Of a stretch of DNA of 64,000 nucleotides, positions 31,961-40,047 are shown in pieces (within the stretch, counting starts at the first letter, position 1; every line of letters begins with the position of its first letter). The stretch lies in assembly GCF_900090225.1 (NCBI RefSeq), contig NZ_FMHY01000002.1, positions 6,572,001 to 6,636,000 on the forward strand, written 5' to 3'. A program made the position numbers and the translations under genes. The notes below the pieces were generated by a model. That model was given only the letters and a program-made list of their open reading frames with translations. It searched no databases and was not told the origin of the DNA. Source of the DNA: Micromonospora eburnea (lineage in GTDB: Bacteria; Actinomycetota; Actinomycetes; Mycobacteriales; Micromonosporaceae).

Positions 31961-33274
31961 ATGCGGACGGTACGCGGCTGGTTCCGGGAGACAACCGGCG
32001 GGCTGCCGAGATCCTTCTGGTATCTCTGGACCGGCACCCTGATCAACCGGCTCGGCTCGTTCGTCCTGGTCTTCCTGGCCATCTACCTCACCCAGTCGCG
32101 GCACTTCTCGGCCGCACAGGCCGGCCTGGTGATCGGCCTGTGGGGGGTCGGCGGCGCGGTCGGCACCACCATCGGCGGCACCCTGACCGACCGGTGGGGA
32201 CGGCGACCCACCCTGCTCACCGCGCACCTCGGCGCAGCCACCATGATGGTCGCGCTCGGCCTGGCCCGGCCACTGTGGGCGGTCGCGCTGGGCGCCCTGC
32301 TGCTGGGCGCGTTCGCCGAGGCGGCCCGCCCGGCATTCGGGGCGATGATGATCGACGTGGTGCCGGAGAAGGACCGGCTGCGCGCCTTCTCGCTGAACTA
32401 CTGGGCGGTCAACCTCGGCTTCGCCTGCGCCGCGGTACTCGCCGGCGTCGCCGCCCAGGCCGGGTACCTGCTGCTCTTCCTGGTCGACGCGGCCACCACC
32501 CTGGTCACCGCGCTGATCATCTTCGCCCGCGTCAAGGAGACCCGGTCGGTCCCGACCGGCCCGGTGGTCAAGGGCGCGGCCGCTCCCGCCAGCGCCCTGC
32601 GCACCATCCTCGCCGACCGCGTCTACCTGGGCTTCGTGGCGCTCAACCTGTTCGCCGCACTGGTCTTCCTCCAGCACATCTCGATGCTGCCGATCGCGAT
32701 GGGCGACGCCGGCCTGAGCCCCGCCACGTACGGCTCGGTGATCGCGCTCAACGGCGTGCTGATCGTGGTCGGCCAGCTCTTCGTACCCAAGCTGATCAGG
32801 GGCCGGAGCCGGTCGCACGTACTCGCGCTCGCCGCGCTGGTGATGGGCGTCGGCTTCGGGCTCACCGCGTTCGCGGACGCGGCCTGGTTCTACGGCCTGA
32901 CCGTGCTGATCTGGACCGTCGGCGAGATGCTCAACTCGCCGTCCAACGCCACCCTCATCGCCGAACTCTCCCCCAGCGCGCTCCGCGGCCGCTACCAGGG
33001 CGTCTTCTCCCTCTCCTGGCAGATCGCCGGAGCGGCGGCCCCGATCCTCGGCGGCCTGGTCCGGGAGCACGCCGGCAACACCCCCCTCTGGCTCGGCTGC
33101 GCCGCGATCGGCGCCGCGATCGCCGTGGCCCACCTGGTCTCCGGCCCGGCCCGCGAACGGCGCGCCGCACAGCTCCAGGCCATCGCGGTGCCACTGCGAC
33201 CGATCACGGTGGCCCGCACGCCGGCCGCGGAGGTGACCGAGGCCGCCGCCGAGCCGATCCGCGCCGCCTCCTGA
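31961..33274 (+). CDS. MFS exporter (first of a tandem pair)
   Basis: A 437-residue, 12-helix major facilitator. The opening WFRETTGGLPRSFWYLWTGT is shared with the next gene. Motif A is GGTLTDRWGRRPTLLTAH, and LFVPKLIRGRSRSHVLAL marks the central loop repeat. The family resembles multidrug exporters of the MdtH type; the substrate is unknown. AT-rich DNA upstream (GTTACATAAC at 31939-31948 is an inverted repeat) may hold an operator. The paralogue follows 97 bp downstream. Confidence 0.87.
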   Translation: MRTVRGWFRETTGGLPRSFWYLWTGTLINRLGSFVLVFLAIYLTQSRHFSAAQAGLVIGLWGVGGAVGTTIGGTLTDRWGRRPTLLTAHLGAATMMVALGLARPLWAVALGALLLGAFAEAARPAFGAMMIDVVPEKDRLRAFSLNYWAVNLGFACAAVLAGVAAQAGYLLLFLVDAATTLVTALIIFARVKETRSVPTGPVVKGAAAPASALRTILADRVYLGFVALNLFAALVFLQHISMLPIAMGDAGLSPATYGSVIALNGVLIVVGQLFVPKLIRGRSRSHVLALAALVMGVGFGLTAFADAAWFYGLTVLIWTVGEMLNSPSNATLIAELSPSALRGRYQGVFSLSWQIAGAAAPILGGLVREHAGNTPLWLGCAAIGAAIAVAHLVSGPARERRAAQLQAIAVPLRPITVARTPAAEVTEAAAEPIRAAS

Positions 33275-33371
33275 AACACCCGCCGGTGATCAGCGCCACG
33301 CTGGTGCGGGCCCGCCGGGCTCCCTAGGGTCGTCCGATGGGCAGCTGTTAACAAACCTTCCTGGAGGAATC

Positions 33372-34643
33372 GTGCGCGCGCTGCGGCGCTGGTGGGACGA
33401 CACGGCCGGAGGCCTGCCCGCCACCTTCTGGTACCTCTGGTCCGGCCTGCTGATCAACCGGGCCGGCGCCTTCGCGCTGCTGTTCCTCTCGCTCTACCTG
33501 ACCGCCGCGCGCGGCGCCTCCGAGTCCCTTGCCGGGGTCGTGGTCGGGGCGTACGGGGCGGGCGGGGCGGTCGGGACGCTGCTCGGCGGGGTGCTGGCCG
33601 ACCGGTGGGGCCGGCGGTCCACCCTGCTCGCCGCGCACCTCGGCGCGGCCGCGTTGATGGCGGAGCTGGCATTCAGCCGGCATCTGGCGGTGATCGCCGT
33701 GCTCGCCGCGCTGGTCGGGGTGACGCACTCGATGCCCAGCCCCGCCTTCGTCGCGGCGATCGTGGACGTCGTGCCCGAGGAACGCCGTTCGCGCGCCTTC
33801 AACCTCCAGTTCTGGGCGTTCAACCTCGGCATGGCCGTCGCGTCGCTGCTGGCCGGCATGCTCGCCGAGGCCAGCTTCGTCGCGCTCTTCCTGGTCGACG
33901 CGGCGGCCACCCTGGCCGCCGCGGCCGTCATCGCGCTGAAGGTCCCGGAGACGCTCGCCCGCCCGGCCCGGATGGCCGTTGAGGGCTCGTCCCGCTCGGG
34001 TCGCCCCGGCCGGGCCCGGCCTCCCGGTCTGCACACCGCGCTGACCGACCGCACCTTCCTCGCCTTCGTCGGGTTGACCTTCCTGCTGGCCGTGCTGACC
34101 ATGCAGACCTCGACGATCATGCCCCTGGCGATGCGGGCCGACGGCCTGCGCCCCTCGGCGTACGGGCTGGTGGTGGCGCTCGGCGGCGCGCTGATCGTGG
34201 CCGGGCAACTGTTCGTGCCACGGCTGATCGAGCCGTACCGGAAGTCGAGCGTGCTCGCGGTCTCCACCGGGCTGATGGCGCTGGGCTTCGGCACCCTGGT
34301 CGTCGCCGACGACCTGCCGGTCTACCTGGGCGCCGCGGTGATCTGGACGATCGGCCAGATGCTCGCCGCGCCGCCGAACGCGCAGATCAACGCCGACCTG
34401 GCGCCGCCACACCTACGGGCGCGCTACCAGTCGGTCTTCTACCTGACCTTCCCGGCGGCGTCCTTCGTGGCACCGGCGCTGGGCGGGCTGAGCCTGCAAC
34501 ACCTGGGCGAACGGCACTGGCTCGTGGTCGGCGTGCTCGGCGTCGTCGCCGCGGTCGGTCACCTGCTCGCCGGGCCGCACCGGGAACGCCGGGTCGCCGC
34601 CCTGCGGGCGGCGCAACGGGAGGCGGAACCCGTCCGCGGCTGA
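33372..34643 (+). CDS. MFS exporter (second of a tandem pair)
   Basis: A 423-residue, 12-helix major facilitator, clearly paralogous to the preceding gene: WWDDTAGGLPATFWYLWSGL, GGVLADRWGRRSTLLAAH and LIVAGQLFVPRLIEPYRKSS align with its blocks. Tandem duplication with moderate divergence suggests different or complementary substrates, or a heterodimer-like pairing that is rare for MFS. GTG 33372 has GGAGGA 4-9 nt upstream. The preceding GTTAACAAACC (about 33347) is AT-rich and may include a promoter element. Confidence 0.87.
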   Translation: MRALRRWWDDTAGGLPATFWYLWSGLLINRAGAFALLFLSLYLTAARGASESLAGVVVGAYGAGGAVGTLLGGVLADRWGRRSTLLAAHLGAAALMAELAFSRHLAVIAVLAALVGVTHSMPSPAFVAAIVDVVPEERRSRAFNLQFWAFNLGMAVASLLAGMLAEASFVALFLVDAAATLAAAAVIALKVPETLARPARMAVEGSSRSGRPGRARPPGLHTALTDRTFLAFVGLTFLLAVLTMQTSTIMPLAMRADGLRPSAYGLVVALGGALIVAGQLFVPRLIEPYRKSSVLAVSTGLMALGFGTLVVADDLPVYLGAAVIWTIGQMLAAPPNAQINADLAPPHLRARYQSVFYLTFPAASFVAPALGGLSLQHLGERHWLVVGVLGVVAAVGHLLAGPHRERRVAALRAAQREAEPVRG

Positions 34644-34657
34644 GCCGGATACGCCGA

Positions 34658-34745
34658 GCGCCCACCCCGACCTCCGTCGTGGTGGGCGCCCGCACCGTAC
34701 ACCCGGCGGCGGCGGGCGACACTCACCCCCGTAAGCGTCGCCCGC
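34658..34745. terminator. Two tandem hairpins after the MFS pair
   Basis: Hairpin 1 is GCGCCCACC (34658-34666) with GGTGGGCGC (34681-34689). Hairpin 2 is GCGGGCGAC (34712-34720) with GTCGCCCGC (34737-34745). They lie between convergent genes. The remaining stretch to 35009 holds a 7-bp inverted repeat, GCGGATC (34818-34824) with GATCCGC (34830-34836), and otherwise nothing I can assign. Confidence 0.6.
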
Positions 34746-35009
34746 TCGCGCCGCCGGTACTCGGATGGCACCGTCCCCCAACGGTGTGCTCCACCCGATC
34801 CATCGCGCCTCGCTTGCGCGGATCTGATCGATCCGCCGCTCCCCCGAACGATTACAAGCGTGGCGCGGTGCAACAAAGTTAGATCGCCCGGATTCTGGAT
34901 TCAACTCAGATCGCTGTCTCGCCCGTCACAACGAGTCGCGAATCCGCCTGCTCCGCTCCGGTCTCTCCCCTGGCCAACACCGCGTTCCCGCCGGCCATTC
35001 CCGTAAACC

Positions 35010-35996
35010 TCAGGCGTCTTCCCGTTCGGGTGACTCGGTGCGGAAGAAGTTGCTCTGCCGGCCGTCCCGGAGCTGCTCCTGGTAGATCAGGTTCAGCCGA
35101 CGCAGGTCGAACGTCCGGAACCAGTCCTCCCAGGTGATCTCGCGGATCCGGCTGCTCTCCCGCCACCCCGGGATGTTGAACGTCAGCACCCCCGGCCGGC
35201 CGTCGCGCTCGGTGCCGGCGATGGTGGCCGGCTTGGCGCCCCGGGCCCGCGCCCAGCGCTGGATGACGTCGTGGTTGGCGGTCACCAGGCTCCGACCGGG
35301 ACGCTCCGGGCGATCCGCCAGGGAGGTGATCTGCTGTGAGGACCGCACCGAACGGGCCGAGGTCCGGCCCGTGCGGACCGGGGTCACCGCCGTACCGCCC
35401 GTCGCAGGCGCCTGCCGCCCCGCCACACCGGCTGCCGTCGTGGCACCACGCGCCCGCGTTGTCGCCGCCGTCCGCTTCGCGGGGGCCGCCTTCTTCGCGG
35501 GGGCCACCTTCTTGGCGGCAGGTGCCTTCTTCACGGCGGGCGCCCTCTTGGCTACGGCCTTCTTCGCGGGGGCCGCCCGCTTCGCGGCCGGCGCCTTCTT
35601 CGCCACAGCCCGCTTCGCGGGCGCTGCCTTCTTCGCCCGGGCACCGGTGGCCTTCGCGGCGGGCACCGCCTTTCCCGCGGTCTTCTTCGCCGGGGCCTTC
35701 TTGGCCGCCGCCTTCTTCGTGGCGGCGCGCCCGGCCGGCCCGGTGGCCTTGCGTGCCGCGCCCCCACCACGGGTCTCCGCCCGCAGGGTCCGGACCAGCG
35801 TCTTCACCAGCTCCGGCTTGCGTAGGGCGGAGATGCCGGAGACGCCGCGCCGACGAAGCTGGCCGCGGATGTCGTCGACCCGCATCCGGGAGATCGCGGA
35901 TTCGGAGACGTCCGGCGTCCCCGGGGTCCGGTTGCCGGTTTGCCGCCTGGTCCTCGTCGCAGTCGTGCCGCGACCTGAGCTGTTGCGCTGAGCCAT
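35010..35996 (-). CDS. Histone H1-like Lys/Ala-repeat protein with Rho-N/SAP-like domain
   Basis: 328 residues in three parts. Residues about 35-75 (AISRMRVDDIRGQLRRRGVS then GISALRKPELVKTL) form a Rho N-terminal/SAP-like helical domain that binds nucleic acid. Residues about 90-190 are a long run of AAKKAPAKK, APAKRA and VAKKAPA repeats, like histone H1 tails and mycobacterial HupB/Lsr2-associated proteins. The C-terminal 100 residues (VIQRWARARGAKPATIAGTE, GVLTFNIPGW, WEDWFRTFDLRRLNLIYQ) are a conserved globular region also seen in actinobacterial hypothetical proteins. I infer a nucleoid-associated or chromatin role. Repeat DNA makes its length prone to slippage. Confidence 0.75.
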   Translation of the reverse strand: MAQRNSSGRGTTATRTRRQTGNRTPGTPDVSESAISRMRVDDIRGQLRRRGVSGISALRKPELVKTLVRTLRAETRGGGAARKATGPAGRAATKKAAAKKAPAKKTAGKAVPAAKATGARAKKAAPAKRAVAKKAPAAKRAAPAKKAVAKRAPAVKKAPAAKKVAPAKKAAPAKRTAATTRARGATTAAGVAGRQAPATGGTAVTPVRTGRTSARSVRSSQQITSLADRPERPGRSLVTANHDVIQRWARARGAKPATIAGTERDGRPGVLTFNIPGWRESSRIREITWEDWFRTFDLRRLNLIYQEQLRDGRQSNFFRTESPEREDA

Positions 35997-36072
35997 GGGA
36001 CACGCTCCTCGACAGTCCGTCCTCGGCCCGCGGTGGGTCCCAACTGCCGCACCGCGCGGTGCCGCATACCCG

Positions 36073-36606
36073 TCAGGACGGGTCCGAACCACCAGGGGCG
36101 GAGCCGGTGCCGGTCGACGGCGCGAAGAGGTGGGCGAAGGCGGCCAGGTTGGCCGTCGACTCGCCCCGCTTGACCCGCCACTCCCACTCCCGCCGGATGG
36201 CGGTGCCGAAGCCGATTTCCAGCATCGTGTCGAAGGACTCGTCGGCGTACGTCAGCACGGCGCCGAGCAGCCGGTCCAGTTCATCGGAGTCCACCCCGGC
36301 CAGGTTGACCCGTCCGGTCAGATAGACGTCGCCGACCGCGTCGATGGAGAAGGACACCGCGTACATCCGGGCGTTGCGCTGGAGCAGCCAGGCCCAGAGT
36401 TCCTCGCGGCGCTCGTCCGGCTGGCGCATCACGAATGCCTCGATCCGCAGCGCGTGCTCGCCGACGATCAGGTTGCAGATCGTCTTGAGCTTGTGCGTAC
36501 CCGGCAGGGTGACCGCGTACGACGCCTCGCCGGTGGACTCCCACTCCAGCTCACGCTCGGCGCAGGCCGACTCGATCAGCGCGGCGATCTCACTCCTGCG
36601 GCTCAT
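36073..36606 (-). CDS. YbjN-domain protein (Rv0487-like)
   Basis: A 177-residue cytosolic protein with the YbjN/type-III-secretion-chaperone-like fold: LEWESTGEASYAVTLPGTHK, TICNLIVGEHALRIEAFVMR, LLQRNARMYAVSFSIDAVGD, VYLTGRVNLAGVDSDELDRL and IRREWEWRVKRGESTANLAA. The family role is unknown. In actinobacteria it is always next to mshA (Rv0487-Rv0486), as here (45 bp downstream of it), which hints at a link with mycothiol or redox metabolism. ATG 36606 is chosen; the Asp/Ser/Gly tail is disordered. Confidence 0.85.
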   Translation of the reverse strand: MSRRSEIAALIESACAERELEWESTGEASYAVTLPGTHKLKTICNLIVGEHALRIEAFVMRQPDERREELWAWLLQRNARMYAVSFSIDAVGDVYLTGRVNLAGVDSDELDRLLGAVLTYADESFDTMLEIGFGTAIRREWEWRVKRGESTANLAAFAHLFAPSTGTGSAPGGSDPS

Positions 36607-36651
36607 CGCACCCACTCTACGGCCGGCGACCCGGGCCCGCCGGGGCGAGGA

Positions 36652-38091
36652 TCACCAGGAGCAGGACAGGGCGGGGTCGCAGAGCCGGCCGGCGAGCCGC
36701 GCCCGCTGCTGCGCGATCGCCTCCCCGTAGACGGCGAGCAGCCCGGAGACCGTACGGTGCCAGGAGAAGTTGTGCGCGTGCCGTCGCGCGCCCCGGCCCA
36801 GGGCGGCCCGGCGCGCCCGGTCCGGCAGCAGCCGGGCCAGCGTACGGGCCCAGTCGACCGGGTCGTGGCCGTCGATCAGCACTCCGCTGACCCCGTCGCG
36901 TACGGCGGTGACCAGGCCGCCCACGGCGGCGGCGAGGACGGGCGTGCCGCACGCCTGCGCCTCCAGCGCGACCAGCCCGAACGACTCGTTGTACGACGGC
37001 ACCGCGACCAGGTCGGCGGCCCGGTAGAGGGCGGGCAGGTCCGCACCGGTCTGCGGCGGCAGGAAGCGCACCCGGTCGGCGACGCCGAGCGAGCCGGCCA
37101 GCTCGATCAGGGCGGTGGGCCGGTCCAGGCCACTGCCGCTGGGGCCGCCGCAGATCACCACGGTCAACTCGTCGGCGAGCGCGGGTTCCCGCTCGCGCAG
37201 CGCGGCGACCGCCCGGACCAACACGTCCGGGGCCTTGAGCGGCTGGATCCGGCCGACGAAGGCCACCACGTACCCGGTGGTGGGCAGTCCGAGGCGGCGG
37301 CGGTCGGCGAGGACGGCCTCGTCCCGGTCGCCCGGGGCCGGGCGGAACCGGTCCAGGTCGACGCCGGGCTCCACCACGGTCACCCGGGCCGGGTCGGCGT
37401 CGTACCGTCCGACCAGGTCGGCGGCCTCGACCCGGGTGTTGGCGACCAGCCGGTCCGCCTCGGCCACCACCTGCTCCTCGCCGATGACCCGGGCCTTCGG
37501 CTCGGGCCGGTCTCCGGCGGCGAGCTGAGCGTTCTTGACCTTGGCGAGGGTGTGCGCGGTGTGCACCAGCGGCACGCCCCAGCGCTCCTTGGCCAGCCAG
37601 CCGACCTGACCCGAGAGCCAGTAGTGCGAGTGGATCAGGTCGTAGTGGCCCGGCGGGCGGGCCGCCTCGGCGCGCAGCACGCCGGCGGTGAAGGCGCAGA
37701 GCTGTCCGGGCAGCTCCTCCTTGGTCAGCCCCTCCAGCGGGCCGGCGGTGACGTGCCGGACCTGTACGCCGGGCGCCATCTCGACCACCGGGGGCAGGTC
37801 GCCGGAGGTGGCCCGGGTGAAGATCTCCACCTCCACGTCGGCCTCGGCCAGCCGCCGGGCGACCTCCAGGATGTAGACGTTCATGCCGCCCGCGTCGCCC
37901 GTGCCGGGCTGGTGCAGGGGCGAGGTGTGCACCGATACGGTGGCGATCCGGCGCGGCTGCGGCCACGGCAGGGCACCTCGCTGACGACCGACACCGGTGT
38001 GCAAATCCGCCACGTCCGCTCCCTCTGTCACGGTCTGATGCCGTCCCGCACGACCGGCGCTTTCTCGGTCAACCTCCGCACCGGACGTCAT
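36652..38091 (-). CDS. mshA: D-inositol-3-phosphate glycosyltransferase MshA
   Basis: A 479-residue GT-B (GT4) glycosyltransferase that makes GlcNAc-inositol-phosphate, the first step of mycothiol synthesis. HTSPLHQPGTGDAGGMNVYI is the acceptor and donor loop unique to MshA, IHSHYWLSGQVGWLAKERWG the N-domain, VEPGVDLDRFRPAPGDRDEA the linker, FVGRIQPLKAPDVLVRAV the UDP site, and PSYNESFGLVALEAQACGTP carries the EX7E motif. The first 45 residues are extra and poorly conserved, so a start further in is possible. Presence of mshA means the cell uses mycothiol as its main thiol. Confidence 0.96.
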   Translation of the reverse strand: MTSGAEVDRESAGRAGRHQTVTEGADVADLHTGVGRQRGALPWPQPRRIATVSVHTSPLHQPGTGDAGGMNVYILEVARRLAEADVEVEIFTRATSGDLPPVVEMAPGVQVRHVTAGPLEGLTKEELPGQLCAFTAGVLRAEAARPPGHYDLIHSHYWLSGQVGWLAKERWGVPLVHTAHTLAKVKNAQLAAGDRPEPKARVIGEEQVVAEADRLVANTRVEAADLVGRYDADPARVTVVEPGVDLDRFRPAPGDRDEAVLADRRRLGLPTTGYVVAFVGRIQPLKAPDVLVRAVAALREREPALADELTVVICGGPSGSGLDRPTALIELAGSLGVADRVRFLPPQTGADLPALYRAADLVAVPSYNESFGLVALEAQACGTPVLAAAVGGLVTAVRDGVSGVLIDGHDPVDWARTLARLLPDRARRAALGRGARRHAHNFSWHRTVSGLLAVYGEAIAQQRARLAGRLCDPALSCSW

Positions 38092-38185
38092 CTTCCCGAT
38101 CGGCCTTCGGAAATGCGTACCGGCCGGTCCCGGGCGTGACGGACCTCATCGCCTCGGCTCGGTGCGGGCAGGGGAGAATGACCGG

Positions 38186-38947
38186 ATGACCTCCGTCGCC
38201 ATCGTCACCGGCGCGTCCAGCGGGATCGGGGCGGCCACCGCCCGCCGGCTGGCCGCCGAGGGTTTCCACGTGCTCGCCGCCGCGCGGCGTACCGACCGGC
38301 TGGCCGGCCTGGTGGCCGAGATCGAGGCGGCCGGCGGCGCGGCCACCGCGGTGGAGTGCGACGTCACCTCCGACGAGTCGGTCGCCGGCCTGGCCACGGC
38401 GGCCGCCGCCGCACCCGGCCCGGTCACCCTGCTGGTCAACAACGCCGGCGGGGCGCGCGGCCTGGATCCGGTCGAGTCCGGGAGCGTCGGCGACTGGCAG
38501 TGGATGTACGACGTGAACGTGCTCGGCACGCTCCGGGTCACCCAGGCGCTGCTGCCCGCGCTGGAGGCGTCCGGCGCCGGCACCATCGTGATCGTCAGCT
38601 CCACCGCCGGGCGCGTCGTCTACGAGGGCGGGGGCGGCTACACCGCCGCCAAGCACGCGCAGACCGCGATCGCCGGCACGCTCCGGCTGGAGCTGTGCGG
38701 CCGCCCGGTCCGGGTGATCGAGATCGACCCCGGGATGGTGCGGACGGAGGAGTTCGGCCTGGTCCGCTTCGACGGTGACGCCGAGCGGGCCGCCGGGGTC
38801 TACGCCGGGGTGGCCGAGCCGCTGGTCGCCGACGACGTCGCCGACTGCATCGCCTGGTGCGCCACCCGCCCGCAGCACGTCAACATCGACCAGCTCGTGG
38901 TCCGCCCGCTGGCCCAGGCCGCCCAGCACAAGGTGCACCGGGTTTAG
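38186..38947 (+). CDS. Short-chain dehydrogenase/reductase (Rv0484c-like)
   Basis: A 253-residue classical SDR. The cofactor motif is IVTGASSGIGAATARRLA, NNAG is in LLVNNAGGARGLDP, and the catalytic Ser is in VIVSSTAGRV with YxxxK in YTAAKHA. After the cofactor motif AARRTDRL suggests NADP preference. The substrate is unknown. It corresponds to M. tuberculosis Rv0484c, near mshA and murB. ATG 38186 is chosen, with GGGGAG about 9 nt upstream. Its stop (TAG 38945-38947) abuts the 59-bp tandem repeat. Confidence 0.9.
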   Translation: MTSVAIVTGASSGIGAATARRLAAEGFHVLAAARRTDRLAGLVAEIEAAGGAATAVECDVTSDESVAGLATAAAAAPGPVTLLVNNAGGARGLDPVESGSVGDWQWMYDVNVLGTLRVTQALLPALEASGAGTIVIVSSTAGRVVYEGGGGYTAAKHAQTAIAGTLRLELCGRPVRVIEIDPGMVRTEEFGLVRFDGDAERAAGVYAGVAEPLVADDVADCIAWCATRPQHVNIDQLVVRPLAQAAQHKVHRV

Positions 38948-38948
38948 C

Positions 38949-39163
38949 GTGAAGCGCGAGGAGTGAGCCGGGTTTGCGAGCCCCGCAGTCGCGAACAGAC
39001 GGCACCAGTGAAGCGCGAGGAGTGAGCCGGGTTTGCGAGCCCCGCAGTCGCGAACAGACGGCACCAGTGAAGCGCGAGGAGTGAGCCGGGTTTGCGAGCC
39101 CCGCAGTCGCGAACAGACGACACCAGTGAAGCGCGAGGAGTGAGCCGGGTTTGCGAGCCCCGC
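38949..39163. repeat. 59-bp tandem direct repeat, 3.6 copies
   Basis: Copies start at 38949, 39008, 39067 and 39126 (period exactly 59). Full copies differ by at most one base; the last is cut after GCGAGCCCCGC. Each unit begins GTGAAGCGCGAGGAGTGAGC and contains GTTTGCGA-N9-TCGCGAAC, a hairpin with one G-U pair. The truncated last copy runs straight into GAACGGAGG, the ribosome site of the methyltransferase gene at 39181. A related core lies at 61678-61698. Confidence 0.9.
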
Positions 39164-39180
39164 GAACGGAGGCGCTGCTG

Positions 39181-39966
39181 ATGCAACGCCGGCCGCTGGG
39201 CGTGGTGACCCGGGGGACGACGAATCCCAACCGGCTCCGGCGGGTGGACAACTGGATCGTCGAGACCTGCGGCGACGCGCTGCGGTCCGCCGCCGACCCG
39301 CTGGTCGTCGACCTGGGCTACGGCGCCACGCCGGTGACCGCCGTCGAACTGCGGGCCCGCCTCGCGGCCGGGGTCCGCCCGGACGTCCGGGTGGTCGGGC
39401 TGGAGATCGATCCGGTACGCGTGGCCGCCGCCCAGCCCGCCGCCGAGCCGCCCTGGTTGACCTTCGCCCGGGGTGGCTTCGAGCTGGCCGAACTCCGGCC
39501 CGCCCTGGTCCGGGCGTTCAACGTGCTACGCCAGTACGACGAGAGCGAGGTGGCCGACGCGTGGCGTACGGTCACCGAGCGGCTGGCCCCGGGCGGGTTG
39601 CTGGTCGAGGGGACCTGTGACGAGCTGGGCCGGCTCGGGAGCTGGGTGCTGCTCGACGCGGCCGGCCCGCGCACGCTGACCCTGGCCGCGAAGCTGACCA
39701 CCCTGGAGCGGCCGGCGCAGCTCGCCGAGCGGCTGCCGAAGGCGCTGATCCACCGCAACGTCCCCGGTGAGCGGATCCACGACCTGATCCGCGCTCTGGA
39801 GGACGCCTGGCAGGCCGCCGCCGGCTATGCCCCGTTCGGCCCTCGCGAGCGCTGGACCCGCACCGTAGCCATGGTCAAGCAGGCCGGCTGGCCCGTCCTG
39901 GGCCGTCCCCGCCGCTGGCGCCACGGCGAACTCACCCTCCCCTGGCCCACCGTCTCCCCCACCTGA
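39181..39966 (+). CDS. SAM-dependent methyltransferase-like protein
   Basis: A 261-residue class I methyltransferase-like protein. The SAM-binding Gly motif is VVDLGYGATPVTAVELRARL near residue 41, the acidic strand is VVGLEIDPVRVAAA, and post-motif blocks are FNVLRQYDESEVADAW and LAPGGLLVEGTCDELGR. The C-terminal half (RTLTLAAKLTTLERPAQLAE) is specific to this actinobacterial family; the substrate is unknown. ATG 39181 has GGAGG at 39168-39172. The leader carries the 59-bp tandem repeat, whose last copy merges with the ribosome site, so expression may depend on it. Confidence 0.82.
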   Translation: MQRRPLGVVTRGTTNPNRLRRVDNWIVETCGDALRSAADPLVVDLGYGATPVTAVELRARLAAGVRPDVRVVGLEIDPVRVAAAQPAAEPPWLTFARGGFELAELRPALVRAFNVLRQYDESEVADAWRTVTERLAPGGLLVEGTCDELGRLGSWVLLDAAGPRTLTLAAKLTTLERPAQLAERLPKALIHRNVPGERIHDLIRALEDAWQAAAGYAPFGPRERWTRTVAMVKQAGWPVLGRPRRWRHGELTLPWPTVSPT

Positions 39967-40047
39967 CCCACCCCGACGTGGTCGATGGTCGTGACGCTGG
40001 TCACACATTCTGTCCGATTTGTCGCCAATCTTCGTGATCGACAAGGA

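Noticed and set aside
34644..35009. A tRNA or small RNA gene between the MFS pair and the H1-like gene
   Set aside because: No cloverleaf could be drawn; only two terminator-type hairpins and one short palindrome are visible.
34906..36003. A 365-codon minus-strand frame over the H1-like gene
   Set aside because: It is a second frame across the Lys/Ala repeats; the 35010-35996 frame has the Rho-N/SAP-like domain, ATG and conserved C-terminus.
38949..39163. 59-bp repeats as a CRISPR array
   Set aside because: Units are contiguous with no unique spacers, and no cas genes are present.
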